Below are positions 25,317-34,608 of a stretch of DNA of 57,876 nucleotides, piece after piece. Under the pieces are notes generated by a model. That model was not told the origin of the DNA. It searched no databases and saw nothing but the letters and a program-made list of their open reading frames with translations. A program made the translations under genes and the position numbers. Position 1 is the stretch's first letter, and each line of letters starts with the position of its first letter. Source of the stretch: Ignavibacteria bacterium. GTDB taxonomy: Bacteria > Bacteroidota > Ignavibacteria > Kapaibacteriales > UBA961. Location of the stretch: contig JADJXV010000019.1 of the NCBI GenBank assembly GCA_016720145.1, positions 1 to 57,876 of the forward strand. Direction: 5' to 3'.

Positions 25317-26161
25317 GGTTGGTTGACAGGAGCCGGTGCAGCGGCTGTAACGACTTGTTTCGGCAAGGAAGAAGTGAGTGATTGTTTCAACATGCGCATT
25401 TGCTGTGAAAGCGGCAGGGCGCTCATGAGTTTAGCGCGAACGACGGTCGGCGTTTCACCAAGCTGTACCGAGTGTACACCCGAGGTGATGACATGCAAAA
25501 GTTGCATTTCTTCCGAGTGAAGCGTACGGAGCTTATCACCAAGTGGTAACCAAATAATATTCGCCATAAATATCCCCCACATCGTTGCAATAAAAGCAGT
25601 TGCGATGTGATGTATCAGTACCGTCGGTTCACTCCCGGCCGCCGCAAGGGACGATATTAATCCCATAACAGTCCCAATAATTCCCATCGTCGGCGAGTAT
25701 CCACCCATTTTGGTAAAAAGCGAAATATTCGCCAAATGCCGCTCCGTAATAAAGTCCATATCTGTTTCAGCAGTCTGCAAAAGCGCGGCCGGATCGGCAC
25801 CATCGATTGATACTTCTAATAATTTTCTTAAAAATGGATGCTTTATCTCCTCTTTCCTGCGCTCTAACCCCAATATTCCTTCCCGACGAGCAATCGCCGA
25901 AAAGTTTACTATTTGATTGATAATTGCCTGAATTTCAAACTTAGGAGGGAAAAATGCGATGGAGATAAGGCGGGGAATACGTTTAAACTGTTCGAATGAA
26001 CTACCGGCAAGCGTGGCTGCTAGTGTACCGCCAAGGACGATAACAATCGCCGGCAGCACCCACAGCGAGTCGAATGTACCGCCCTCAAGCATGAACGAAC
26101 CAAATATGGCTAGCGTCCCGAGTACAATTCCTATGAGTGTGCTTGCTTTCATAAAGTTCAA
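25313..26161 (-). CDS. MotA/TolQ/ExbB-type proton channel protein, MotA-like
   Basis: 282 residues; an alternative start is three codons later. Four membrane segments: two near the N-terminus (IGIVLGTLAIFGSFML, LPAIVIVLGGTLAATLAG), then a cytoplasmic domain, then KMGGYSPTMGIIGTVMGLISSL and IATAFIATMWGIFMANIIWLP. The G-T-V-x-G-L-I pattern and the layout match MotA stators more than ExbB/TolQ. A Pro/Ala-rich tail follows. No MotB partner lies next to it: the convergent neighbour is a stress protein and the upstream gene is over 170 bases away. Confidence 0.85.
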   Translation of the reverse strand: MNFMKASTLIGIVLGTLAIFGSFMLEGGTFDSLWVLPAIVIVLGGTLAATLAGSSFEQFKRIPRLISIAFFPPKFEIQAIINQIVNFSAIARREGILGLERRKEEIKHPFLRKLLEVSIDGADPAALLQTAETDMDFITERHLANISLFTKMGGYSPTMGIIGTVMGLISSLAAAGSEPTVLIHHIATAFIATMWGIFMANIIWLPLGDKLRTLHSEEMQLLHVITSGVHSVQLGETPTVVRAKLMSALPLSQQMRMLKQSLTSSLPKQVVTAAAPAPVNQP

Positions 26162-26235
26162 ATTACCGTTATAGTTTCATTTGTCCAAACGAATTTTAAA
26201 ATCACTACGGAACCCACCGAATTTCTACAATTGTT

Positions 26236-26290
26236 CCCCTTCTTCATACTCCAAGCCACAGCTTGCGGTCACCCTTGCCGTCCAAACGTT
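26236..26290. repeat. Dispersed repeat P6
   Basis: Copy of a repeat also seen, diverged, at 15425-15495 and, inverted, at 51019-51070. Shared core: CCAA..., GCTTGCGGTCACCC and GCCGTCC. Confidence 0.6.
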
Positions 26291-26339
26291 TTTACTATTT
26301 ACAACAATTGAACGCTGATTTTCTTGATTCTCTATGATT

Positions 26340-27644
26340 TTAGGGGTTCACAAGTGTCCCACTGAGTCGTAGGAGCTCTGTTTCAAGAATTTTTGCATCA
26401 AAAAGTGCTCGAATTGTCCTTGTTTCTGCATCTGTCATTGACTTTTGGGCTTGCCTGATTTCGAGTTCGTTCATTGCGCCAAGTGCGTAACGTTCTAAAG
26501 AGATACTGATGTTTTTCTTTGTTAGTTCTCTGTTCTGCGTTTCAAGCTCTACCAGCTCCACCGCTGCAATATATGATTTATAAGCTCGGGCAATATCGGA
26601 CTCTACCTGCGTTTTCGTGAGAGAAATTATTTCATCTGCCGAAAGAATTCCTATACTCGCGTTTTCGATTCTCCGTTGTAAGTTCCATCCTTCGAATAAG
26701 TTAACAGATGCTGTAATGCCATAATTCAGACCTGTGGTCGTACCAGACAGGACAAAGCCGGTCTGCGATGTCGTTCGCTGATAATTGAACCCCGATGTGA
26801 CCGCAATTCGAGGATACCATTCTCCATTAAGTATATCTAGGTCGAGATCTGCAATTGATTTATTTTTTTGAGCAATTGCAAGCGATGTATTTGATTTGAG
26901 AGCAGTTATGCGAATTGTTTCTTGGATAAATTTTTCTCGAAGAGAGAGTGAGTCGGCGGGTTCGACAGCAAGATTCACATTCCTGCCAAGAAGCTGATTG
27001 AGGGTGATGGTGCTACGTTCGAGTATTGCTTTTTGACGTAAATACGCTGCGCGGTCTTCGTTGTAATCTATCGTAGCTTGCAGGTTTTTCTGTTCAGACC
27101 CCGCACCAAGATCAAATCTGCTCTTCGTAATGTCAATTCGTTTTTGAGAAACATCCACCGCTTCCTGAAGCGAAGCAAGCGTTTCGCGTTGGCTGATGAT
27201 ATCATAATATTGCGCTATAATTTGTGCGACGGAATTCTCGACCGTCCTTCGGAATTGTAATTCACCGACATCTTGTATCTCTTTGAGTCTGCTGTAATTA
27301 GCAAACATCGCGAAACCATCGAAAATTGTCCAATTGAGTGCAACACCTGCGGTAAGCGATGTCGATGAAGCTCCCTTTATATCATTCGACGCACCTGTAA
27401 TGAGAGTTTGGTGTACATTCGTCGTAGCGCCACTATTGGAGAATGTTGCATTGAGTTCGGGGAGCATGCCAGCATTGCCGACTCGCACATTATTAGCAGC
27501 ACTCCGATTGTCATTTTTTGCAATTTTAATCGAATAATTATTCTCCAAACCTATTGTAATTGCATCTGATAAAGTAAGTCGTTCTTGCGCTGATATTGAG
27601 CAAATGACACAAGCAAACATACCCAATAAAATTCCTTTATTCAT
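26340..27644 (-). CDS. TolC-family outer membrane efflux protein
   Basis: 434 residues. Signal peptide 1-19 (SISAQ), then two OEP repeats built from long helices and beta segments: LTLSDAITIGLENNYSIKIA at the start and a second AKVRLLG.../EIISLTKTQVESDI repeat in the second half. It would form the trimeric outer-membrane channel of the RND pump. Its start overlaps the end of the permease gene by 8 bases. The order adaptor, permease, channel is the usual one for such operons. Confidence 0.9.
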   Translation of the reverse strand: MNKGILLGMFACVICSISAQERLTLSDAITIGLENNYSIKIAKNDNRSAANNVRVGNAGMLPELNATFSNSGATTNVHQTLITGASNDIKGASSTSLTAGVALNWTIFDGFAMFANYSRLKEIQDVGELQFRRTVENSVAQIIAQYYDIISQRETLASLQEAVDVSQKRIDITKSRFDLGAGSEQKNLQATIDYNEDRAAYLRQKAILERSTITLNQLLGRNVNLAVEPADSLSLREKFIQETIRITALKSNTSLAIAQKNKSIADLDLDILNGEWYPRIAVTSGFNYQRTTSQTGFVLSGTTTGLNYGITASVNLFEGWNLQRRIENASIGILSADEIISLTKTQVESDIARAYKSYIAAVELVELETQNRELTKKNISISLERYALGAMNELEIRQAQKSMTDAETRTIRALFDAKILETELLRLSGTLVNP

Positions 27645-30600
27645 TCATACCTTCCTTTACCGGCTGCTGCTTAGAGAAAAAACTGTACAATGCCGGAATA
27701 GCATATAACGTAAGGACAAGCGAGAGCATAAGTCCACCAATCACGACAATTCCCATAGAAATTCTACTTTTTGACCCTGCCCCTAAGGCAAGTGCTATCG
27801 GTAAAGCGCCGAGCACTGTAGCAAGTGTCGTCATGATAATCGGACGAAAACGCGAGACAGCAGCGCCAAGCACAGCATCCTTGACAGACAATCCTAGCAT
27901 TTTACGTTGATTAGCAAATTCTACAATCAAAATTGCATTTTTTGTGACGAGTCCGATGAGCATAATTATACCTATTTCACTGAAGATATTCAATGTTTGT
28001 GCGAAATACCATAACGAAAACAACGCCCCAGCCAGAGCAAGTGGCACCGTAAGAAGAATAATAAACGGATCGACAAAACTCTCAAATTGCGCAGCAAGTA
28101 CTAAATAAATAAGTACTAATGCAAGGACAAAGGCAAAAAGTAAACTCGATGAACTTTCCGCAAAATCCTTGGATGCACCGGTGAGTGACGTGCTGAAAGA
28201 TTCATCTAAAACCTGCGACGACACTTCTTTCATTGCTTCGATTCCATCGCCAATTGTTTTCCCCTTGGCTAGTCCCGCTGAAACTGTTGCCGACACATAC
28301 CGATTATAATGGAAGAGTTGCGGTGGCGTGCTTTTCTCGGTAAGTCTCACAATATTATCAAGTTGAATGAGCTGTCCGGACGCTGTGCGTACATAGAGCG
28401 ACTTGAGATCAAGGGGGTCGTTACGACCCGAACGCTCTGCTTGTCCAATCACTTGATACTGTTTTCCATCCAAGATCACATACCCAAATCGTTGACCGCT
28501 AAACGCCGCTTGGAGAGTCTGAGCAATATCAAGTACCGACACATTGAGCGCCCGTGCTTTATCGCGGTCAATTTCTAATAAAAGCTCAGGTTTGGTAAAT
28601 TTTAAATTCACATCTACTACACTGAACGCCGGATTTTTAGCTGCTTCTTCCAGAAATCGTGGTAAAATATTCTTTAATTTATCGAGTGTGGATGTTTGCA
28701 GGACGTATTGCACCGGTAAGCCCGAGCTTGCACCGCCACCACCGGCGGAGATGGTTTGTTCTTGAATTACAATTCCTTTGGCATCAGGTAGTTGCTTTAG
28801 TAATTTCGTGACTTGTTCGGCGATGTCTTGTTGCGTGCGGCGGCGTTCGTTTGGTTCGGTAAGCATCAGCCGCATGAACCCTTGATTGGTCGAACTCGCT
28901 CCGCTGAACCCCGGTGATGTGACCGTAAGAGACGATCGCATTTCGGGAACTGAATCACTCATAATTTTACTCAGCTTGGTGATGTAGGTGTCCATATAGT
29001 CAAATGTAGCGCCTTCAGGACCGGTTGAAGAGATACGCATTCGGCTTTTATCTTGGATCGGGGCGAGTTCTGAACCGAGAGTCCCACCAAAACCAAATAT
29101 AGCTGCAACAGAAAGCACGATAATGACAAACGCAACCCATCGATGCCGCATAAATCCTTCTAATGAAAGACGATAACTATCAATGATATTATTGAGGATA
29201 CGTTCGGACCATTCATAAAATTTGCCATGAGAGCTGTGGGGGCGGATAAAGCGAGAACTCATCATAGGAGTGAGAGTAAGCGATACAAATGCCGATATCA
29301 GCACCGACCCTGCGACGACGACGCCAAATTCTCTAAACAATCGCCCGGTAAGACCTTGTAAGAATACAATTGGTAAGAATACTGCGGCTAAGGTAATGGT
29401 CGTTGAAAGCACGGCAAAGACAATTTCTTTCGAACCTTTATGAGCTGCTTCGAGCGGGCTGATACCCTCCTCTACCTTGGTGTAAATGTTTTCTAATACG
29501 ACAATTGCATCATCGACGACGAGTCCGGTAGCGAGGACAATTCCAAGAAGTGTGAGTACATTTATCGAAAAATCCATCACATACATCAGGAAAAAAGTAC
29601 CGATGAGTGAAATTGGGATTGCGAGGACAGGAATGAGCGTTGTACGCCAATTCCGTAGGAAAATAAAGATAATAAACGCTACAAGTCCGAATGAAATAAG
29701 AAGAGTCTCGACTACTTCCGTGATAGAATCCTGAATCCCTTTGGTGGTATCGAGCAATACACCGATTTCGATATCAGGCGGCAAATCAGCTTTAATTTCA
29801 GCGACACGTTTATAAAAATCTTTGGCGATTGAGACGTGATTCGCGCCGGGCTGAGGGGTGATTGCCACACCAAACATCGGAACACCATTTGTTTTCAGGA
29901 TAGTTTTGAGGTTCTCCGCACCAATTTCAGCCCGACCTATATCCAGAAACCGTACGATGTTATTCCCATCTTGCTTAATAATTAAACTATTAAAATCATC
30001 GACCGTGACGAGTCGCCCCATCGTGCGTACGGTAAGCTCGGTATTGGTGCCTTCGACACTGCCCGACGGTAATTCCACATTTTCACGATCAAGGGCTGAC
30101 TTTATATCTAACGCTGTTAATCGATATGCTGTTAGCTTCATCGGGTCGAGCCAGAGCCGCATCGCATATTTTTTCTCTCCCCAGATCCGAATCTCGCTCA
30201 CGCCTGCGATTGTTTGCAAGCGCTCCTTGATCACATTCGTCGCGATATCACACACTTCGAGCAAATCTCGTTGTTTACTTTGGACGGTTACTACCAAGAT
30301 TGCATCGGAATTCGCGTCGGACTTGGTAACGACCGGCGGGTCGGCATCCGGAGGAAGCAAACGGAGAGTACGAGAAACGCGGTCGCGTACATCATTGGCG
30401 GCTGCTTCGAGCTCGATACCGAGTTCGAATTCTACCGTAATCGTACTTGCGCCATCCTTGCTGATTGAAGTGAGCGACCGTACACCGGCAATACCATTAA
30501 GCGATTCTTCGAGAGGTTCGGTGATTTTCGATTCGATCACATCAGCATTAGCACCTACATAATTCGCACTGACGGTGATAGTAGGCGGGTCAACAGCCGG

Positions 30601-30711
30601 GAATTCCCGCACTCCCAAATACGTAAAACCAATAACGCCAAAGAGAACAATGACAATCGATGATACAAGGGTGAGCACGGGACGTTCTATACTTATCGAA
30701 GAAATACTCAT
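27637..30711 (-). CDS. RND efflux permease (AcrB/HAE1 family)
   Basis: 1024 residues, full length. Twelve membrane segments in two repeats, each with a large periplasmic loop. The first segment opens RPVLTLVSSIVIVLFGVIGF and REFPAVDPPTITV; the proton-relay acidic pair is in GLVVDDAIVVLENIY on TM4; the porter loops contain SDANSDAILVVTV and the DR-A-x-LNVS pattern; the second half carries VPLALAGALFSLW and GLVTKNAILIVEFANQ. These are HAE1 (drug/hydrophobe) rather than heavy-metal (HME) features. Substrates are not predictable. Part of a three-gene operon. Confidence 0.95.
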   Translation of the reverse strand: MSISSISIERPVLTLVSSIVIVLFGVIGFTYLGVREFPAVDPPTITVSANYVGANADVIESKITEPLEESLNGIAGVRSLTSISKDGASTITVEFELGIELEAAANDVRDRVSRTLRLLPPDADPPVVTKSDANSDAILVVTVQSKQRDLLEVCDIATNVIKERLQTIAGVSEIRIWGEKKYAMRLWLDPMKLTAYRLTALDIKSALDRENVELPSGSVEGTNTELTVRTMGRLVTVDDFNSLIIKQDGNNIVRFLDIGRAEIGAENLKTILKTNGVPMFGVAITPQPGANHVSIAKDFYKRVAEIKADLPPDIEIGVLLDTTKGIQDSITEVVETLLISFGLVAFIIFIFLRNWRTTLIPVLAIPISLIGTFFLMYVMDFSINVLTLLGIVLATGLVVDDAIVVLENIYTKVEEGISPLEAAHKGSKEIVFAVLSTTITLAAVFLPIVFLQGLTGRLFREFGVVVAGSVLISAFVSLTLTPMMSSRFIRPHSSHGKFYEWSERILNNIIDSYRLSLEGFMRHRWVAFVIIVLSVAAIFGFGGTLGSELAPIQDKSRMRISSTGPEGATFDYMDTYITKLSKIMSDSVPEMRSSLTVTSPGFSGASSTNQGFMRLMLTEPNERRRTQQDIAEQVTKLLKQLPDAKGIVIQEQTISAGGGGASSGLPVQYVLQTSTLDKLKNILPRFLEEAAKNPAFSVVDVNLKFTKPELLLEIDRDKARALNVSVLDIAQTLQAAFSGQRFGYVILDGKQYQVIGQAERSGRNDPLDLKSLYVRTASGQLIQLDNIVRLTEKSTPPQLFHYNRYVSATVSAGLAKGKTIGDGIEAMKEVSSQVLDESFSTSLTGASKDFAESSSSLLFAFVLALVLIYLVLAAQFESFVDPFIILLTVPLALAGALFSLWYFAQTLNIFSEIGIIMLIGLVTKNAILIVEFANQRKMLGLSVKDAVLGAAVSRFRPIIMTTLATVLGALPIALALGAGSKSRISMGIVVIGGLMLSLVLTLYAIPALYSFFSKQQPVKEGMNE

Positions 30712-30794
30712 GTGAATCGGGTTGTTAGTGTATCAGTAGTTAGATGTAACATGTTGGTAATATTTATGATAGATACAAGTTGCAAGCTTATCAC

Positions 30795-31844
30795 CTACCG
30801 TATCACGACCGGCGAATTTGGCTTCAAGAGTAAAATCCCGGTTGTAATGACGGTATCACCTGCGCTAATACCTTGAATTATTTCGAGTTCGTTTTCTGTG
30901 CGAACGCCGGTCACAATTGGTCTCGGCTCGGCTTTCCCATTTTTTACGATAAATACTTTCTGTCCTTTGATATCAGGAATAATCGCTTCTGTCGGCACCA
31001 TGAGACCAAGATGTGAGTCACCGATTGGTAGTTCTATCTCGACAAAACTCCCTGAAGTGAGTGCGCCTTTTGAATTGGCAACGTCGGCACGAACGGCAAT
31101 TGTCCGTGTTGAGAAGTCAATTCTCGGGTCCACAGCATAAATCGTAGCGTTGTAGCGTTTTGTAGAGCCGCGAGTGAGGAAAGTAAGAGTGTTCCCTTTT
31201 TTCATGAAAGATGCATATTTCTCCGGAATAGAACACTCGAGCTTCATCGGATCGGGTTGGATGATACTAACTACTTTTGTAGATGGAGTTACGTACGCGC
31301 CAATCGTAATATATTTCAGCCCGATTATTCCATCGAACGGAGCGCGGACTTCTGTTTTGGCGATATTGGCGAGTATGAGTTCTTTGTCGGCTTTTGCGAG
31401 GTTGAGCGAATTTAGTGCAGCTTCATATTCTTCACGACTGGATCCACCTCGAGATAAAAGTGCTTTTTGGCGGCTTTCGATTTCTTCGGCATGTCTGATT
31501 TGCTCGGTATTTTTAAGTAATTGCGCTTGAAGATCAGCATCATTAATCTTCACAAGCAGCGTACCCTGCTTCACGAGCTGACCTTCGGGCAGGTTAAAAT
31601 TCACGACTTTGCCGCTTGCTTCCGTGTGTAATTCTGCCTCACGGTAGGCAAGCAGACTGCCGCTGAGGATGATTTTACGGTCGATATTCTTCATCGTAGC
31701 GACGGTAATTCCAACATTGACAGCAGGTTGTTTTTTGCCGACTAGTGAGCTGATTTTTGGAGTGTCCGACGATTTGAAATAGACAAGAGTGGCGATAAGC
31801 CCGGCGGAAAGGAGGATAATAAGTACACGTGTAAACAACTTCAT
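30795..31844 (-). CDS. RND efflux periplasmic adaptor (membrane fusion protein)
   Basis: 349 residues, anchored by one N-terminal membrane helix (about 8-26). HlyD/AcrA-type architecture: a barrel-sandwich strand SGSLLAYREAELHTEASGKV, a coiled-coil hairpin (about 105-165), the return lipoyl strand VRAPFDGIIGLKYI, then beta-barrel and membrane-proximal domains (IVTGVRTENELEIIQGIS, GDTVITTGILLL). First gene of the pump operon; the permease starts 83 bases later. A -7 box and a heptamer array lie upstream. Confidence 0.93.
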   Translation of the reverse strand: MKLFTRVLIILLSAGLIATLVYFKSSDTPKISSLVGKKQPAVNVGITVATMKNIDRKIILSGSLLAYREAELHTEASGKVVNFNLPEGQLVKQGTLLVKINDADLQAQLLKNTEQIRHAEEIESRQKALLSRGGSSREEYEAALNSLNLAKADKELILANIAKTEVRAPFDGIIGLKYITIGAYVTPSTKVVSIIQPDPMKLECSIPEKYASFMKKGNTLTFLTRGSTKRYNATIYAVDPRIDFSTRTIAVRADVANSKGALTSGSFVEIELPIGDSHLGLMVPTEAIIPDIKGQKVFIVKNGKAEPRPIVTGVRTENELEIIQGISAGDTVITTGILLLKPNSPVVIR

Positions 31845-31906
31845 GGATTATCTAAGGGTTGTGGAAGAGAACGTAATGGTAGTCACTATAGACAATTTTA
31901 CAACTG

Positions 31907-31914
31907 CAAACATA
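31907..31914 (-). promoter_or_regulatory. TAnnTTTG -7 box upstream of the efflux operon
   Basis: Minus-strand TATGTTTG, 63 bases from the start codon at 31844. The heptamer array begins about 50 bases further upstream. Confidence 0.45.
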
Positions 31915-31964
31915 CCGTATTATGTCAGTTTCGCCAAAGTTTATGTTGGGGTCGGAGATAGTCT

Positions 31965-32088
31965 GTAAGTCGGCTTTAGTAGTAAGTAGTAAGTAGTAAG
32001 TAGTAAGTAGTAAGTCGATAAGTCGATAAGTTACTAAGACATTTGACTTTTAGTCGTTCATGTCGTTTATGTCGTTTATGTCGTTTAT
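31965..32088 (-). repeat. Heptamer array (AGTAAGT, five tandem units) plus a 9-mer array
   Basis: 31981-32015 is five perfect abutting AGTAAGT units, flanked by GTAAGTC and GATAAGTC variants (to 32032). 32053-32088 is four units of the 9-mer GTCGTTTAT, the first with one change. On the coding strand of the efflux operon the heptamer reads ACTTACT, a close relative of GACTTAC. More degenerate CTAAGTC copies continue to 32115. No gene is seen in 31845-32266. Confidence 0.9.
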
Positions 32089-32201
32089 GTCTCTAAGTCA
32101 ATAGTCTCTAAGTCGATAGTCATTATATCGATTGTCTATCAATCATAGGACACATCATCTTCAAGTGCTTTATTACACACCTCTCTAATCAATTCCCATA
32201 A

Positions 32202-32235
32202 ATAAAACAGCCCGTGAATCTACCACTCACGGGCT
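32202..32235 (-). terminator. Rho-independent terminator of the TPR-LuxR gene
   Basis: Arms AGCCCGTGA and TCACGGGCT with a 9-base loop; on the minus strand followed by GTTTTATTT. It lies 32 bases after the stop at 32267. Confidence 0.8.
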
Positions 32236-32266
32236 ATTGAAGTATTTAGAATAGAATATAGTTACG

Positions 32267-33865
32267 CTATATATTCATCAAGAATTTTCCTAGATTTTCA
32301 CGTTCACCGACTTGGAGCTTTTTCCGTAGGTTGAAGCGATGATTCTCGATGGTCCGTGCCGAAAGGGAGAGAATGAGCGAAATTTCTTCTGACTGCAAGC
32401 CGGCACGTATGAGAATACATATTTTTAGTTCCATCGATGTGAGTTCGGGATATTTGGCGAGAAGTATGTCTTGGAATACGGGATGTACCTTAGCAAAGGT
32501 ATCGAGATATGTCTCCCATGACTCTTGCATCAGCGGTGACTCGCGTAATTTTAGCTTTACTTTCCGCACAATTTCTTCGGCTTTATCTAATTGCTTAGTA
32601 ATGCTGAGAATTTCTTTGCGGAAAGTATTAAGCTCATTCATTTGAGCGAGGATTAGATTATTATTCATGATTAATTGAGCTTGGAGATGATTCCTATCGA
32701 GTTCGAGTGCGTGATTATTTGCTTGCAGGAGCTCATTTTTCTTCTGCTCGAGGGCAATATCATATCGCACCTCGAGTTCGCGTAATTTCTGCAGAGATAA
32801 GTCATTAAGAATTTGTTTTTCAAGGGTTGTTGCTTGTTGTAAAAAATTATATGCCTCTTCATACATACCAAACGTTGCATACGATTCTGCTCGACATTCA
32901 AGCACTTTTGCCTGAAAGTGGGGCATTGATATCTCAATAGCTATACGCTCTGCCTGCTGAAAATGATATTGAGCTGTTTCTGAATTGCGCTCATTATATC
33001 TCGTATTCGTATAGAGCATACCTAATCTTTGATGGAGAAATGCCAAGTTCTTGAAATCTTTCTCTGTTAATAATGTAGCGAGAGCTGCTTCAAACGTTTG
33101 AAGACACCTGCTGTAATCCTCCCGATTCATAAAAGCAGTGCCGAGCGCAATACGTTGCACAGCGATTTGATAATGAAGATTATTAACTGTAAGTACTTCA
33201 ATCGACTCCTCAAGGGCTGCGATTTGTTTGTCAAAATTCCCTTGTCTCGCATGAACATTCGAAAGCCGAAGTAATGCATTACAGTAATTCTGAATTTCCT
33301 TCGATTCTTTGGCTTCCTTCAGTGAAATAGTAATATACTCGATCGCTTTATCGAGAAAATTGAGCCGCATATAGACATCGGCAAGATTAGCCATGATGAC
33401 CGAAGCCATGCGTTTGTTAATGGGATGCTTTTGGTATTCCATTTCAGCGCGGAGCAAAAGCTGCATACTTGCGTCATAATTATTCTTAGATTGTTCAATT
33501 GTCGAAAGATCTAAAAGCACAGATTGCACAAATTCATAATTTCCAACCTGCTCAAGTATTTCCAGTGATTCTGTCAAGCGTTTCTTAGCAACATCCCACT
33601 GCGAATTTTTGATTTCAATCTTTGCTTTGATGCATTCGGCGAGGGCAGAATATTCTCTATTACTGTATGATTTTGATAGTGTTATCAATTCATCAGCTGT
33701 CGATACCGCCAATTCTCCCTCTCCTGAAACATAAAATGCGTGTCCGAGCAAATGCATCGCGTGTAGTTCCAGAAGTTGACCTCCATCACCGGTGCGCTTC
33801 GTTCTGATTTCCTTCAGGATAGCACCTATATGCTCCACCGCGCGAGCCGGAGACTCTCGAATCAC
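32267..33865 (-). CDS. TPR-containing LuxR-type transcriptional regulator
   Basis: 532 residues from a GTG at 33865. The first 340 residues are TPR repeats (for example ALAECIKAKIEIKNSQWDVAKKRL, ANLADVYMRLNFLDKAIEYI, LRLSNVHARQGNFDKQIAAL); a coiled coil follows (about 345-430); the last 65 residues are a LuxR/GerE-type HTH (LTSMELKICILIRAGLQSEEISLIL...RTIENHRFNLRKKL). No membrane segment is seen. The frame is open and protein-like for 20 codons upstream of the GTG; an ATG at 33927, three bases after the preceding gene's stop, would join it if the AAAAAA run there had seven As. The true start is therefore uncertain. Confidence 0.85.
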   Translation of the reverse strand: MIRESPARAVEHIGAILKEIRTKRTGDGGQLLELHAMHLLGHAFYVSGEGELAVSTADELITLSKSYSNREYSALAECIKAKIEIKNSQWDVAKKRLTESLEILEQVGNYEFVQSVLLDLSTIEQSKNNYDASMQLLLRAEMEYQKHPINKRMASVIMANLADVYMRLNFLDKAIEYITISLKEAKESKEIQNYCNALLRLSNVHARQGNFDKQIAALEESIEVLTVNNLHYQIAVQRIALGTAFMNREDYSRCLQTFEAALATLLTEKDFKNLAFLHQRLGMLYTNTRYNERNSETAQYHFQQAERIAIEISMPHFQAKVLECRAESYATFGMYEEAYNFLQQATTLEKQILNDLSLQKLRELEVRYDIALEQKKNELLQANNHALELDRNHLQAQLIMNNNLILAQMNELNTFRKEILSITKQLDKAEEIVRKVKLKLRESPLMQESWETYLDTFAKVHPVFQDILLAKYPELTSMELKICILIRAGLQSEEISLILSLSARTIENHRFNLRKKLQVGERENLGKFLMNI

Positions 33866-33930
33866 TTTACGGGAATCTTCTAATTTCCGGGCGTTTCCGT
33901 TTCGAAATTGTTGAATTTTTTGGGCATAGT

Positions 33931-34344
33931 TTATCGTGGATCGAGCGGATAATTATCCTGCATTTGGATGTCCCAGACGACTGCATTGGTGTCCGAACCC
34001 AAGTCAACGGCGTCATCGGTGATTTGCATCCACAAATCTGTGCCCGAAGCTTTGATTTTGTAGGGAATTTTCCCGAGAATCGGCGACTGTGGCACGAGTA
34101 CCCATTGACTTGCCTCTTCACTATCTGCGGCAAAAACGGTATCGTCGCTCGCTTGTAGATAGACATTGGCTGCGTTGCGGATGTAGTAGGTACTCGCCGA
34201 ACCCAACACAGCTATAAATTGCCATGATTGGTGTATATACCCGGGATTACTGTGACTTACTTTCTCTACTATCTGTGCTTGATTGCCATCAAAACACGAC
34301 ATCACCGTCGTGCTCGACTCTGCTATGCGGTAAAATGAACCCAT
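33931..34344 (-). CDS. Beta-trefoil (ricin B-like) lectin-type protein
   Basis: 137 residues without a signal peptide. It divides into three similar segments of about 40-45 residues: SFYRIAESS...HQSWQFIAV, STYYIRNAAN...ASQWVLVPQ and IPYKIKASG...AVVWDIQMQ. Each starts with a Y-x-I strand and ends with a Trp strand, the repeat form of a beta-trefoil with QxW-like endings. Such folds bind sugars or proteins; sugar-binding residues cannot be assigned. The next gene, the TPR-LuxR regulator, begins 3 bases (ATG) or 65 bases (GTG) after its stop, so co-transcription is likely. A cytoplasmic ligand sensor for that regulator is a guess. Confidence 0.6.
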   Translation of the reverse strand: MGSFYRIAESSTTVMSCFDGNQAQIVEKVSHSNPGYIHQSWQFIAVLGSASTYYIRNAANVYLQASDDTVFAADSEEASQWVLVPQSPILGKIPYKIKASGTDLWMQITDDAVDLGSDTNAVVWDIQMQDNYPLDPR

Positions 34345-34608
34345 TTAATTATCCTTGTATAATTAGTACAAAATTCTTGTTATCTATATTTCACCCGTCG
34401 CAAAGTGAATTACTAATTACCACCTAATATAGACCTTCGAAAGGATACAAATATTCGTTGATGGATACTGCTACTTCGTTGAGCAAGTGAATTTCACCGG
34501 CAAAATTACAACGCAACACCAAGTATTTTGTACTTTTTTATAACACTTCACCAATGATGTGAAAATTAACACAGAGATAAGTGAAACTACAAATCTTTGA
34601 ACATGTCA
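34345..34608. other. AT-rich gap between beta-trefoil and kinase genes
   Basis: 264 bases; I see no gene, clear hairpin or promoter box. Confidence 0.3.

Noticed and set aside
26340..31844. Heavy-metal (CusA-type) efflux system
   Set aside because: The permease lacks the methionine-rich and charged TM4 pattern of HME pumps and looks HAE1-like.
33867..34166. Alternative minus-strand frame over the beta-trefoil gene
   Set aside because: Shadow frame; the overlapping frame at 33931-34344 shows three internal repeats and a sensible stop-start junction.
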